Shown: positions 45,797 through 55,408, counted from the first letter of the stretch. The stretch: 64,000 bases of DNA from Blautia sp. (GCA_017515325.1 JAFWGA010000040.1:1-64000); one strand, 5' to 3'. Notes: generated from the sequence alone by a model not told the origin. Translations and numbers: made by a program.

Positions 45797-46870
45797 TCAT
45801 TCTCTGAAGCTGCCGTGTTCCTTGTAATACAGCAGCTCATCCCTTAATGCGGCAAGCAGCTCATTCTCCGGAAGCTTACGCACAATCTGCCCCTTTTTGA
45901 TTAAAAGCCCTTCCTTTATTCCGCCGGCTATACCGATATCGGCTTCCCTGGCTTCTCCCGGTCCGTTGACCACACAACCCATAACAGCTACCTTGAGATC
46001 CAGCGGCAAGTCAGCCACCAGATCCTCTACCTGGCCGGCCAGCCCGATCAGATCAATCTGTGTCCTGCCGCAGGTCGGGCATGACACCACCTCAACCCCT
46101 CCTTTTCGCAAGCCCAGGGTTTTGAGAATCCTCTTGGCCGATTTGATCTCCTCTATGGGCGGACCGGTTAAGGAGACACGGATGGTGTCGCCGATCCCCT
46201 GGTTCAGGATAATACCCAGGCCGACAGCAGATTTGATATTGCCGGAAAACAAGGTGCCGGCCTCTGTGATACCTACATGGAGAGGGTATTTTGTCCTGGC
46301 TGCAATCTGTTCATAAGCCCTGGCACACATAGGGACATCTGAGGATTTGATGCTGATGACCAGATTGTCATATCCCATTTCCTCAATGATATGAGTCTTT
46401 TCCAAGGCGCTTTCCACCAGCCCCTCTGCCGTGACACCATGATATTTTTCCACCAGCTCTTTTTCCAGGGAACCGCTGTTTACCCCGACACGGATGGGAA
46501 TGTTTTTTTCTCTGGCAGCGTCCACAACCGCCTGGATTCTTTCCCTGCTTCCAATGTTGCCTGGATTGATGCGGATCTTATCCGCCCCGTTCTCGATGGC
46601 GGCGATGGCAAGGCGATAATCGAAGTGAATATCCGCCACCAAAGGAATATGGATTGCCTTCCTGATGGAACCTATGGCCTTGGCTGCTTCCTGAGTGGGA
46701 ATGGCACAGCGAATGATATCACAGCCGGCCTTTTCCAGCTCAAGGATCTGAGCGATTGTCGCCTCAATATCCTCTGTCTTTGTATTTGTCATAGACTGGA
46801 TCAAAACCGGATGACCTCCCCCGATCACCTGGTTTCCGATCCTGACTTCTCTTGTATGGTCTCTGTACAC
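45797..46870 (-). CDS. ispG: 4-hydroxy-3-methylbut-2-enyl diphosphate synthase
   Basis: A 357-residue IspG (GcpE) of the MEP isoprenoid pathway, a [4Fe-4S] enzyme making HMBPP. Family start TREVRIGNQVIGGGHPVLIQSMTNT, ADIHFDYRLA, KIRINPGNIG, the cluster cysteines in SCPTCGRTQID and VMGCVVNGPGEA are present. I chose the GTG at 46870-46868 with AGGAAGG six bases upstream; an ATG-started longer frame to 46978 runs through the terminator hairpin and is unlikely. It heads a pair with polC. Confidence 0.95.
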   Translation of the reverse strand: MYRDHTREVRIGNQVIGGGHPVLIQSMTNTKTEDIEATIAQILELEKAGCDIIRCAIPTQEAAKAIGSIRKAIHIPLVADIHFDYRLAIAAIENGADKIRINPGNIGSRERIQAVVDAAREKNIPIRVGVNSGSLEKELVEKYHGVTAEGLVESALEKTHIIEEMGYDNLVISIKSSDVPMCARAYEQIAARTKYPLHVGITEAGTLFSGNIKSAVGLGIILNQGIGDTIRVSLTGPPIEEIKSAKRILKTLGLRKGGVEVVSCPTCGRTQIDLIGLAGQVEDLVADLPLDLKVAVMGCVVNGPGEAREADIGIAGGIKEGLLIKKGQIVRKLPENELLAALRDELLYYKEHGSFRE

Positions 46871-46934
46871 GAATAACCTTCCTTTCTCCGGTCCTGCCCA
46901 AGGTGACACCATCCCCTTCGGTGCCTCTGCTAAG

Positions 46935-46964
46935 AAAAAGGTGTCGTTTTCTACGACACCTTTC
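46935..46964 (-). terminator. Terminator after the TelA-family gene
   Basis: On the minus strand AAAGGTGTCGT and ACGACACCTTT form an 11-pair stem around AGAAA, ending in TTTTTC. Confidence 0.85.
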
Positions 46965-47061
46965 TCCTGGCATAACAATTAGTCTGATGATAGCAGGGCT
47001 GCCAAAGGTAACGGCAAGGTCACTGCCCGGCGCAAAGAGCAAAGCAGTGGCACAGAAAGAA

Positions 47062-48279
47062 TTAATGCTGAATTTCCAACAGTTTATTCTTCAAATTGGC
47101 TTCCATCTGAGCCATCTCTTTTTCGGCCTGCTGACGTTTTGCCCTGCCCTCACGCTGAATCTTCAGGACATCGTCCAGTGTGGAGATAAGATCCGCATTG
47201 GTCTTTCGAAGCGTCTCCAGCTCCACGATACCTCTCTCGGACTCTCTGGCTGTCTCCACTGAAGCCATATGAAGCTTCTCCGCATTCTTTTTCAGCAGCT
47301 CATTTGTCACGTCTGTTACTTCCTTCTGTGCCTTGGCGGCCTCTGTCGAATGGGCAATACCCAAGGCCAGAACCATCTGGCTCTTCCAGAGCGGGATCGT
47401 ATTGACAAGGGTAGTCTGGATCTTTTCCACCATAATGGTATCATTGTTCTGGATCAGGCGGATCTGCGGCGCGGTCTGTACCGATATCATCCGGGTCAGC
47501 ATGAGATCGTGCAGCTTTTTTTCGAAGCGGTTGCACTTATCGTCAAGGTCCTTCGCTGCCTGGGCATCCTCCGGTAATCCGGACCGCTGTGCCCTTTCCT
47601 CCAGCTCTCGAAGCTTGGTTGCCCTCACCTGGGCCAGTTTCTTTTTCCCGGCCAGGATGTACATGGTAAGCTCTTTGTAATAAGCCAGATTCTGATCGTA
47701 CATTTTGTCCAGCATGGCAGAATCCTTCATCAGACGGACCTGATGCTTCTCCAGAGCCTCCACGATTCTCTCCACATTTGTCTCTGCCTTGGAATAGCGG
47801 ACCTTGAGCTCATCAAATTTCGCGGTCTGCTTTTTGAAAAAACCGAACAGACCTTTCTCCTCTGTCGCGTCAAAGTCCCTTAGCTCTCCTACCACATGGG
47901 AGATCAGATCACCTACTTCCCCCAGATCCTGGGTTCTGACATTTTCCAGGGCGGCTTCAGAGAAGGATGCCATCTTTTTCTGGGTGCCCGCCCCATACTG
48001 CATCACCTGGGTCAGGTTCTCCACATCGATCCGCTCAGCAAAAGCATCCACCATCTGCTTCTCTTCCGGGGTCAGGATAGAATCGTCAATCTCCTTGGCC
48101 TCCTCCTCCGGTTTTTCCTCCGGCTCGGTTTCCTCGACAACAGAGGCAGCAGCTTCCTCCTCCTGCGGATCTAAGGTAAGTGAAAACCCTGTCGTTGCCG
48201 GAGCAGAGGCGAAATCCTCCTGTGAAAAGCCCTGTCTTAACTCTTCCTCTGTATAATCCTGTTTCAGTTCTTCTGCCAT
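47062..48279 (-). CDS. TelA-family toxic anion resistance protein
   Basis: A 405-residue TelA/YceH-type protein: an acidic N-terminal region (1-85), then the TelA domain, largely helical and coiled-coil (about 90-395). Family segments include FGFFKKQTAKFDELKVRYSKAETNVERIVEALE, LYMDSAML-type LMKDSAMLDKMYDQNL and IRLIQNNDTIMVEKIQ. Named after tellurite resistance, it may act in envelope stress; the true function is unclear. ATG at 48279-48277 is chosen for its AGGAGGG. It follows xpaC, the usual partner, by 117 nt and ends in the terminator at 46935-46964. Confidence 0.92.
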   Translation of the reverse strand: MAEELKQDYTEEELRQGFSQEDFASAPATTGFSLTLDPQEEEAAASVVEETEPEEKPEEEAKEIDDSILTPEEKQMVDAFAERIDVENLTQVMQYGAGTQKKMASFSEAALENVRTQDLGEVGDLISHVVGELRDFDATEEKGLFGFFKKQTAKFDELKVRYSKAETNVERIVEALEKHQVRLMKDSAMLDKMYDQNLAYYKELTMYILAGKKKLAQVRATKLRELEERAQRSGLPEDAQAAKDLDDKCNRFEKKLHDLMLTRMISVQTAPQIRLIQNNDTIMVEKIQTTLVNTIPLWKSQMVLALGIAHSTEAAKAQKEVTDVTNELLKKNAEKLHMASVETARESERGIVELETLRKTNADLISTLDDVLKIQREGRAKRQQAEKEMAQMEANLKNKLLEIQH

Positions 48280-48396
48280 TTTTCCCTCCTGATGCTCTTT
48301 CATACTCCCCGCATCCCTTCTCGATCCCGGGGCCTTCTTCCCAGCTGCCCACACACGGAACCGGCAGAGTTTATCGCGTTTGCCGGCTGCCTTCTC

Positions 48397-49734
48397 TTAC
48401 AAGGTCATCCCTTTTTCTTCTGTACTGTTCAAGGTCATAGCCTGAACCTGTCCCTGCGGCTGACTGCCCATGGTCCCGAACCCTTTATGACCGGACGGGC
48501 TGCCCATAGAAAAATCATCTTCCTTCAGCCCTTCCTGTGCCAGCATGGTGTTGAGAACACTGATATCGCTGGAGATGTCCCAGGCAGTATCCTGGAAAAT
48601 GGAATCCAACAGCTTCTCAAAGGCCAGATTAAGGGTGTCTATCGTCTCCTCGATCTCTTTTTTGGCATTCTTGATATTCTCCCCCTGAACCGGCTGGTTT
48701 TCCATCTCCGCGTAGGCAGTCAGCAGCTTGATGGCGGTAGGAAGATAATAATTCATCAGCTTTTTCAGATCGGGGATTACCTCAGGGTGCGTCTTTGCCC
48801 GTTCAAAGATCTTATTGACAACCAGCTCCATCCGCGAGATCTTTTGGGACATCTCATCTCCCGGAATGGCATCGTTACACTCATGCAGCTGGCGGATATA
48901 GGAATTGCCTTTGTCCAGGACCTCCTGAACCTGTCGGGAAACCGCCTCCTTCCGGGCTTTTTCCTGAGCTGTTTTTTCCTCTCTGAGCTTTTGCTGCGCT
49001 TCCTGTGCCCTTTGCTCCTTTCTCAAAGACATGGTATCCACATACTGCCGATAGATCTCATCGCTGATCATAAGCGTCGTCTCATCCTCGTCCAGGTGTC
49101 CCTGGACAAACCATCCTGCCTGAATCATTTCTTTCACATCTTTTTTGACAAAACTGACCGGCTTGTTTACCAGTACGGCAAACTGCTTGAGATCTGCATA
49201 GGATTTGTTTCCCAATGCCCTCCGATAGATGCCAAAGCGTTTGATCCTCCCCAACTGGGTCACCCCCTGGTGCAGCAGATATGCCCCTACTCCTCCCAGC
49301 AGCAGGACAAATCCTGTGCCAAAGCCTGATACTGTCCATCCCAGACCACTGGCGATCCGGATCAGCCTGCCCAGAAAGGATCCCAAACCCTCCAGAGCCA
49401 GGATTCCTCCCAGAATGGTCATACCGGTGGCTTTCAGCCTGGGGCTTGTCGTGGCGGCATAGAGGTGAGGGACGGGCTGAGAGCCAAAGCCCTGCCCTCT
49501 CCCAAAGGGTGGTGCCTGATAGGCATGGCTGTTGTGGGTCTCATAAGCCCTTGCATTGTGTTCAGGATGAAAGTCCTTCTGGTAACCCTTGCCCTGGGAA
49601 GGACTGCCGCCTAAAGCCTGACTGATCAGATCGCTGACCATCTCATTGAGGCTGGAATAATTGCTGTCCCTGACAGCTTTATTGATAATACCCTGGATCT
49701 GATCTCCCAGATCTTCCCATTCCATACGTCCCAT
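48397..49734 (-). CDS. XpaC-like protein (5-bromo-4-chloroindolyl phosphate hydrolysis family)
   Basis: A 445-residue protein of the XpaC family, starting at ATG 49734-49732 with GGGGAGGAG upstream. A helical N-terminal part and Gly/His/Tyr-rich linker (65-125) precede two hydrophobic segments (about 134-185, GMTILGGILALEGLGSFLGRL and GFVLLLGGVGAYLLHQGV), then a long helical cytoplasmic part with a Lys/Glu/Arg-rich coiled coil. The family name comes from an indirect phosphatase phenotype; pairing with telA is conserved. Its transcript starts with the 97-nt element copy C. Confidence 0.88.
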   Translation of the reverse strand: MGRMEWEDLGDQIQGIINKAVRDSNYSSLNEMVSDLISQALGGSPSQGKGYQKDFHPEHNARAYETHNSHAYQAPPFGRGQGFGSQPVPHLYAATTSPRLKATGMTILGGILALEGLGSFLGRLIRIASGLGWTVSGFGTGFVLLLGGVGAYLLHQGVTQLGRIKRFGIYRRALGNKSYADLKQFAVLVNKPVSFVKKDVKEMIQAGWFVQGHLDEDETTLMISDEIYRQYVDTMSLRKEQRAQEAQQKLREEKTAQEKARKEAVSRQVQEVLDKGNSYIRQLHECNDAIPGDEMSQKISRMELVVNKIFERAKTHPEVIPDLKKLMNYYLPTAIKLLTAYAEMENQPVQGENIKNAKKEIEETIDTLNLAFEKLLDSIFQDTAWDISSDISVLNTMLAQEGLKEDDFSMGSPSGHKGFGTMGSQPQGQVQAMTLNSTEEKGMTL

Positions 49735-49795
49735 TTTACTCCTCCCCGTTTTATGGAACCCTATCCTTAACTGTGAAGGAATACATGATAAAAAT

Positions 49796-49880
49796 GATTC
49801 CTGCGGAAACATACCGCTTACCACGGTGTAAAACCGGCGCAGGAAACGAATCAAAGTGCAAGCATATTGTTCGTTTTCTT
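49796..49880 (-). repeat. Two-hairpin element (copy C), start of xpaC leader
   Basis: A diverged relative of copies A and B, about 85 nt. The outer stem is TTCCTGCG with CGCAGGAA, where copy B has TTACTGCG with CGCAGTAA. The inner stem is ACCG with CGGT, where B has GCCG with CGGC. Both are compensatory changes. The second stem AACGAA...TTCGTT is kept. The xpaC promoter lies directly upstream. Confidence 0.8.
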
Positions 49881-49909
49881 ATTATACGCAAATCGTACCA
49901 AAAAAACAA
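49881..49909 (-). promoter_or_regulatory. Promoter of xpaC-telA
   Basis: TTGTTT (49909-49904) and TATAAT (49886-49881) are spaced by 17 bases on the minus strand. Confidence 0.65.
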
Positions 49910-49932
49910 GTAAAGATAAAAGCGAAAAGGTA

Positions 49933-49961
49933 TTGAAAGACAAAAACAAAAGTTTTAAAAT
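49933..49961 (+). promoter_or_regulatory. Promoter of ilvE
   Basis: TTGAAA (49933-49938) and TAAAAT (49956-49961) are spaced by 17 bases; the leader is about 45 nt. Confidence 0.75.
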
Positions 49962-50011
49962 AGGCAGGAGCATGAATCAGCTGCTATCAATAATTTTGAG
50001 GAGAAAATGTT

Positions 50012-51040
50012 ATGGAAAAAAAGAACATTGACTGGTCATCCCTGGGGTTTGGCTATCACAAAACAGACTATCGTTTCGTGGCCAATTATACAAACGGCGC
50101 ATGGGATGAAGGAGCCTTGATTACAGACGATATGATCACCATGAGTGAATGCGCCGGTGTCCTTCAATATGCCCAGACCGTTTTCGAAGGCCTAAAGGCC
50201 TATACCACTGAGGATGGCAGAATCGTTACCTTCCGCCCCGACTTAAACGGTGAGCGTCTTGAATCCTCTGCCGCCAGACTGGAAATCCCCGTTTTTCCCA
50301 AGGAACGCTTTGTTGACGCCGTAACACGCCTGGTCAAGGCAAATGAAGCCTACGTTCCTCCCTATGGTTCAGGCGCTACTCTTTACATCCGTCCCTTCAT
50401 GTTCGGCATCAATCCCGTCATCGGTGTTAAGCCGGCGGATGATTACCAGTTCCGTATCTTCTGTACACCGGTTGGCCCCTATTTCAAGGGCGGAGCCAAG
50501 CCCATCACCATCCGCATTTCTGACGTGGATCGTGCTGCCCCTCACGGTACCGGTGACATCAAAGCTGGCCTGAATTACGCCATGAGCATTCACAATATCA
50601 TGGATGCCCACAGGAAGGGCTTTGACGAGAATCTCTATCTTGATCCTCAGACCCGCACAAAGATCGAGGAGACAGGCGGAGCCAATATCATTTTCATCAG
50701 CAAGGATCAGAAGACCCTGGTCACCCCCAAGTCCAACAGTATCCTTCCCTCCATTACCCGTCGTTCCCTGCTCTATGTGGCAGAGCACTACCTGGGTATG
50801 AAGGCCGAGGAAAGAGAGATCTACCTGGACGAGGTTAAGGATTTCGCGGAAGCCGGCCTTTGCGGCACCGCTGCAGTCATCTCTCCCGTTGGCAAGATCG
50901 TTGACCACGGCAAAGAGATCTGCTTCCCCAGCGGCATGGACGAGATGGGTCCTGTCACCAAGAAGCTGTACGATACCCTCACCGGTATCCAGATGGGCAG
51001 GATCGAAGCGCCCCAGGGATGGATCCATCCGATCTGCTGA
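50012..51040 (+). CDS. ilvE: Branched-chain amino acid aminotransferase
   Basis: A 342-residue class IV PLP aminotransferase of the larger (eukaryotic/Gram-positive) BCAT type. Family segments: FGYHKTDYRFVANYTNGAWDEG, QTVFEGLKAYTTEDG, YIRPFMFG, GDIKAGLNYAMS with the PLP lysine, ANIIFISKD, SNSILPSITRRSL and CGTAAVISPVG. It interconverts Leu/Ile/Val and their keto acids. GAGGAG precedes the ATG. It is a single-gene transcript flanked by a promoter and hairpins, convergent with the AAA protein. Confidence 0.97.
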   Translation: MEKKNIDWSSLGFGYHKTDYRFVANYTNGAWDEGALITDDMITMSECAGVLQYAQTVFEGLKAYTTEDGRIVTFRPDLNGERLESSAARLEIPVFPKERFVDAVTRLVKANEAYVPPYGSGATLYIRPFMFGINPVIGVKPADDYQFRIFCTPVGPYFKGGAKPITIRISDVDRAAPHGTGDIKAGLNYAMSIHNIMDAHRKGFDENLYLDPQTRTKIEETGGANIIFISKDQKTLVTPKSNSILPSITRRSLLYVAEHYLGMKAEEREIYLDEVKDFAEAGLCGTAAVISPVGKIVDHGKEICFPSGMDEMGPVTKKLYDTLTGIQMGRIEAPQGWIHPIC

Positions 51041-51048
51041 TCCATGTT

Positions 51049-51075
51049 CCAGGTACAAGGTACCTTGGGGATTTT
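51049..51075 (+). terminator. Weak terminator-like hairpin after ilvE
   Basis: CCAGGTAC and GTACCTTGG can pair with one bulge and one wobble around AAG, followed by GGATTTT. Confidence 0.35.
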
Positions 51076-51106
51076 AAGGCGGACGCCCGGCTTTGAAGGT
51101 AATAAA

Positions 51107-51152
51107 GCCGGCCGGAAGAGAGCTCACATTCGTGATTTCTCTTCCGGCCGGC
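51107..51152. repeat. 15-bp perfect inverted repeat between ilvE and the AAA gene
   Basis: GCCGGCCGGAAGAGA (51107-51121) pairs fully with 51138-51152 around a 16-base loop. No T-run follows on either strand. It lies in the convergent gap and probably blocks read-through both ways. Confidence 0.8.
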
Positions 51153-51206
51153 ATGCGGGCTCAAAATGTAATACGCGAGCAGAGCATGCAGAGTATCCCT
51201 GAAATA

Positions 51207-52883
51207 TCAAAACTCTAATTTCTTTACAAGAGCCTTTTTCCTGAAGAAGGAAATACCATAGCAAATCACTGAGTCGAAGCCATAGAAGCCTCTCAGGTAT
51301 TCCTTAGCTATGATCTGCTGCCTTCCCTCCAGGGCATCCTTTTCCATGTCTTCTTCCTTTTCGGACTTTTTTGTTTCCAGAAGCATACCTCGTTTTCTAT
51401 TCTTTTCCCGCACATCAATGTCGGATCTCCCCAGGCCATTCTCCTGATTGGATTTCACAGCGTACCCCAGTCCGGAGATAATTCCCGTCATAAAGGCATG
51501 GTAGTAATTCTCATGGTAATCATGGTAGCTGATGGTCTCAAAAAGGATATCTGTCATCATCCTGGAGGCTGTGTCTTCATCCCCGTCCCACAGCGCTTTC
51601 ATCAGCTCTTTTTGCTTTGACCGGTCCAAAGCCAGCGCATCGCTGAATCGCTTGACGACCGTTTCCTCAAAGATATTCGCAATCTCCATATTCGGGATTC
51701 TGAGCCCGACAGTATCTCCCTCAGCCTCAGGATCGGCTTTCGTCAGGTATCCGGTCATCAGCAGGACGTTCCACAGATTCTCCTCCGATTCATGCAGCGT
51801 ATCGTAGGTGAGCTCATCGGATATGGTCTGTACAATTGTTCCTCCATTCAGCAGCGCTTCAAACTTATCACTCACATCGAAATCGGTTCTCTTGACAAAG
51901 GTCAGTAGAATACCGTTGTGGCTCGTATTTTTCCAGTAGTTTTTCAGCCTCGCCTTCTTGTCTGTGAGAAGATCAGCCACACAGTTCGTCACATCCCATG
52001 GGCAGTACACCGAGGTACTCCCAAAGATATATCCATCATACCAGGAACGGATTTCTTCTGCCCTTTCCTCCTGTTTTGCCACTTCAAGCATTCTGTCAAC
52101 TTCGTCCTGCGTAAAACCGAAGTATCCGGAAAAACCGTCATCCAATACCGTGTAAGATTTGAAATTATTCGTTCCGGTAAAGATGCTCTCCTTCGCAATG
52201 CGCAAGCAACCCGTTACCACTGCGAACTTCAGGAATTCGTTGCCTTTCAATGCTGCATCAAATATTCCCCGGATGACATCCAGCATCTTTGCGTAATACT
52301 GATTCCCCTCTGTATTTTGTTCGCTTGCTTTTGCCAGAGGAACATCGTACTCATCTATCAGGAGAACCACGGGCTTCTCATACATAGTGTACATCATGCG
52401 CATGATCATTTTAAGCGAATCCTTGATCTCCGCAAGATCAGCCTGTTTTTCCATCAACCTTTGAAACGTGCTTTTATCCACTTCCGCAGTATTTGGATCG
52501 TTTAGCAAATCCCGATGAACAATGCAAAGCTCCGACAGCTTAACCTGAAGTGTTTTATAAGCCTCATCGAAGGAAAGCGCCTCAACCCCTTTGAAGGTCA
52601 TAAACAAGACCGGATACTGATTCATCCATTCCGTGCAGAACGCCTCATGCTTCATAATGTTCAGACCTTCAAAGACATCATGGCTGTCAGCTTTCCGGAT
52701 ACTGAAAAAGCTATCCAACATACTCATCATCAGCGTCTTACCAAAGCGGCGCGGACGAGTGAACAGTGTAACCTTATTATCCGTACTGTTAAGAAGATCA
52801 TAGATCAGTTCCGTCTTATCGACATAGTAGCTTTTATCTCTACGTATTTCATCAAAAGACTCCTTGCCCACAGGGATTTTCAT
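51207..52883 (-). CDS. AAA-ATPase-like protein with PD-(D/E)XK nuclease-type C-terminus
   Basis: A 558-residue member of the DUF1703/AAA-ATPase-like family abundant in Clostridia and Bacteroidetes. N-terminal PVGKESFDEIRRDKSYYVDKTELI, a P-loop in RPRRFGKTLMMSML (about 42-55), VLLIDEYDVPLAKA (Walker B) and the C-terminal nuclease-like part with GRSDIDV and ETKKSEKE (about 480-505). The family is often multi-copy, with no proven function. It is a single gene, 180 nt downstream of which lies the phosphatase gene end; nothing nearby suggests a defence island. Confidence 0.88.
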   Translation of the reverse strand: MKIPVGKESFDEIRRDKSYYVDKTELIYDLLNSTDNKVTLFTRPRRFGKTLMMSMLDSFFSIRKADSHDVFEGLNIMKHEAFCTEWMNQYPVLFMTFKGVEALSFDEAYKTLQVKLSELCIVHRDLLNDPNTAEVDKSTFQRLMEKQADLAEIKDSLKMIMRMMYTMYEKPVVLLIDEYDVPLAKASEQNTEGNQYYAKMLDVIRGIFDAALKGNEFLKFAVVTGCLRIAKESIFTGTNNFKSYTVLDDGFSGYFGFTQDEVDRMLEVAKQEERAEEIRSWYDGYIFGSTSVYCPWDVTNCVADLLTDKKARLKNYWKNTSHNGILLTFVKRTDFDVSDKFEALLNGGTIVQTISDELTYDTLHESEENLWNVLLMTGYLTKADPEAEGDTVGLRIPNMEIANIFEETVVKRFSDALALDRSKQKELMKALWDGDEDTASRMMTDILFETISYHDYHENYYHAFMTGIISGLGYAVKSNQENGLGRSDIDVREKNRKRGMLLETKKSEKEEDMEKDALEGRQQIIAKEYLRGFYGFDSVICYGISFFRKKALVKKLEF

Positions 52884-53062
52884 GATGATTTCTCCTCCTC
52901 CCTAAAAGCACTTTTCAGATGTACGACTTAGGATCGAATCCAAAATTACTGTCCGCAATTTCTCGTCTTTTTTCCGATAGAACCGACCAAAAATCAGTTA
53001 CATAGTTACCGGAGTCCTTTGGGATGCCATGTTTTGTATCATCCTTCCCCTAAAGAAGCTGT

Positions 53063-54832
53063 TCACGCAACTGGGAGAAATGTCTGTCCATGGTAGGTCA
53101 GACAGAGCATAGTCAGATCGTCAAACTGGGTGGCTTCCCCCACGAATTGGGCCACATCGTCAGTAATCGTCTGCAGAATTCTTTCACAGGAGGCATCCGG
53201 AACCTGATTCAAGGCGTCAAGCATTCTCTTGGTACCGTACAGCTCGTCATGGGCATTGGTCGCTTCCGCCACTCCGTCTGTATAGACAAAGAGGGAAGCT
53301 CCCGGCTCAAGCTTGATGGTGTATTCCTTGTACCTGACTCCTTCCATTCCTCCGACAACGAAGCCGTGCTTATCATGAAACAGCTCATATTTCCCCCCGG
53401 GCTGCCGGATTGCCGGATATTCATGCCCGGCATTGGCCGCAGTGATGACCCCGTTCTCGATATCCAGGATGCCAAACCATACCGTCACAAACATGTCCAG
53501 CTTATTTGACCGACAGATCCTTTCATTGGTCTTCTCCAGGAGCTTAGCCGGAGAACAGCCTGACAGGGCAAGATCCCTGATCATGATCATCGAGGACATC
53601 ATAAACAGAGCCGCGGGTATCCCTTTCCCTGAAACATCCGCAATCAGAAGCCCCAGATGCTGGTCATCGATCATATAGAAATCATAAAAATCCCCGCCAA
53701 CTTCCTTGGCCGGATCCATACTGGCATAGAGGCTGAACTCTTTGTGATCCGGAAAAGGAGGAAACTGATTCGGCACAATGTTTGTCTGTATCCCGGTGGC
53801 GACGGTCAGTTCGGTTGTGATTTTCTGCCTTTCCTCGGCAGCCTGGATCAGATCCTTTTCATAGTTCTCTATGTCTTTTTCCATCGCTGCCATGACATGG
53901 CTCAGTTCCTGAAGCTCATCCTTTGTGCGGATGTCGAGAAGGGCAAAGCTTTCCTCTTCTGTGTTCCCCTTAAGCCGGCTTTCGGAATAGCTTTCCACTG
54001 CCTGGGAGATAGCCCGGATGGGATGAACAATCCGTTTTCTGACAATCCATCGTGCCACGAAGAATATTATGATACAGCTTAATCCCATCAGGATAAAATA
54101 TACCACCTCAAAGAGAATAGCTGGCACAATGGCAAACAGATATGACACATCTGTGATGACATAACAATCCAGGTTATCATAATCATCACCAAAAGGAACT
54201 CCTATGGATACCTTCCTGTCCCCTTTCTCCCATTTCAGATCAAAGGAACTGGCCAAGTCAGAGATATTTTCTTTTTCATCATAGTAATAGGCCTTTGTGT
54301 CCTCCAGCTTTTGGATATCCTCTTCCGTAACAGGAGCCCATTCACCGATTCCAAGAGAATCGTCCTCGTCCTCTTCCAATATCTCCACCAGACTGATTCT
54401 GGCCATGGTTTCTTTGTCAATCGTGATCAGATAAGCATCCTGCATGATCAATACATCATTTATATGGGTCAGATCCTGAATGATGCTCTGATAATAGGGA
54501 TTGTCCTTCAGAGGCTCAAAATAAGCCCGGTAGGTTTCCGAATGAGGATTCTGTCTCACATCCTCCGGTACAGACCGGTAGGTTTCAAGGACTGACCTGA
54601 CATATTCCGGCAGCCCCTGCTGCTTACCCAGGAAAACCCTGGCATAGTTTGAAGCAATCACACCATTCATGGAAAGCATAAATGTCGTACCGGCTCGCAT
54701 AAAATTCCAGTTCATGTAGGTGGATAAGGAGAAGATGACCAGGACTACCACCATAACCAGACGGACCATGCGCTTTCCAAGGGATTTTATTTTTTTCTTT
54801 TGGGGGGATTTGACTTTTTTCTCCTTCTTCAT
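53063..54832 (-). CDS. Membrane SpoIIE/RsbU-type serine phosphatase with HAMP domain
   Basis: A 589-residue sensor phosphatase. After a Lys-rich start come a membrane segment (about 22-42), an extracellular sensor of about 190 residues, a second membrane segment (near 235-260), HAMP (to about 320), a coiled coil (AAMEKDIENYEKDLIQAAEERQ), and a PP2C-like SpoIIE domain. Metal-site residues are present in VGGDFYDFY, IADVSGKG and FVYTDGVAEA. Such proteins dephosphorylate anti-sigma antagonists, but no rsbV/rsbW-type gene is in the window. Start at ATG 54832-54830. It lies 81 nt after folA. Confidence 0.92.
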   Translation of the reverse strand: MKKEKKVKSPQKKKIKSLGKRMVRLVMVVVLVIFSLSTYMNWNFMRAGTTFMLSMNGVIASNYARVFLGKQQGLPEYVRSVLETYRSVPEDVRQNPHSETYRAYFEPLKDNPYYQSIIQDLTHINDVLIMQDAYLITIDKETMARISLVEILEEDEDDSLGIGEWAPVTEEDIQKLEDTKAYYYDEKENISDLASSFDLKWEKGDRKVSIGVPFGDDYDNLDCYVITDVSYLFAIVPAILFEVVYFILMGLSCIIIFFVARWIVRKRIVHPIRAISQAVESYSESRLKGNTEEESFALLDIRTKDELQELSHVMAAMEKDIENYEKDLIQAAEERQKITTELTVATGIQTNIVPNQFPPFPDHKEFSLYASMDPAKEVGGDFYDFYMIDDQHLGLLIADVSGKGIPAALFMMSSMIMIRDLALSGCSPAKLLEKTNERICRSNKLDMFVTVWFGILDIENGVITAANAGHEYPAIRQPGGKYELFHDKHGFVVGGMEGVRYKEYTIKLEPGASLFVYTDGVAEATNAHDELYGTKRMLDALNQVPDASCERILQTITDDVAQFVGEATQFDDLTMLCLTYHGQTFLPVA

Positions 54833-54913
54833 CTGATCTCTCTTTCCTCCATCCAAAACGCAGTATTTCGACCTGTGCGATGACTGCAAGGATGCGTTTT
54901 ACTGTAAAACCAA

Positions 54914-55408
54914 TCAGGATATCTTTCTCTCGTAGATCACAAAATGATAGGGAAGGTCAAAGTAGATCTGCTCTTCGCTCATCCCGGTGATCTCCCATTC
55001 CGGCATCTGGTCCAGATCAGGAAAATAGGCATCCGCGTCATAGGAATAATCGATCCGGGTCACCTGCGCATAGCTGCAGCGAGGCAAAAGAAGCCGGTAA
55101 ATACTTTCTCCTCCGATACAGTAGACATCCTCCGGAGGATATTTCTTCAATTCTTCATCCAGTTCCTCCACAGAGTGAACGATGACAGCCCCCTCCACTT
55201 TCCAGGAAGGATTTCTCGTCAGTACAATATTGGTCCTGTCCTTCAGGGGGCGTCCTGCGGGAAAGCTTTCAAGTGTCTTTCTTCCCATCACCACAACCTT
55301 GCCCCTGGTATTCTGGCGAAACATCCTCATATCCGCAGGGATGCTGACCAGCAGCCGGTTGTCCTTGCCAATCCCCCAGTTTCTGTCTGCAGCTACGATC
55401 ATTTTCAT
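54914..55408 (-). CDS. folA: Dihydrofolate reductase
   Basis: A 164-residue DHFR that regenerates tetrahydrofolate, needed after thymidylate synthesis. It has the family start MIVAADRNWGIGKDNRLLVSIPADMRMFR with the active-site Asp, GKVVVMGRKTLESFP, and DVYCIGGESIYRLLLP. The start overlaps the HD-domain gene by four bases (ATGA). thyA lies separately at 62 kb on the other strand instead of next to folA. Confidence 0.96.
   Translation of the reverse strand: MKMIVAADRNWGIGKDNRLLVSIPADMRMFRQNTRGKVVVMGRKTLESFPAGRPLKDRTNIVLTRNPSWKVEGAVIVHSVEELDEELKKYPPEDVYCIGGESIYRLLLPRCSYAQVTRIDYSYDADAYFPDLDQMPEWEITGMSEEQIYFDLPYHFVIYERKIS

Noticed and set aside
51207-52883. Defence or mobile-island gene
   Set aside because: The AAA/nuclease-like family is widespread and often multi-copy, and no other defence, integrase or transposase genes are nearby.
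52920-52960. tRNA-like GGATCGAATCC
   Set aside because: No acceptor stem, anticodon arm or CCA context surrounds it.
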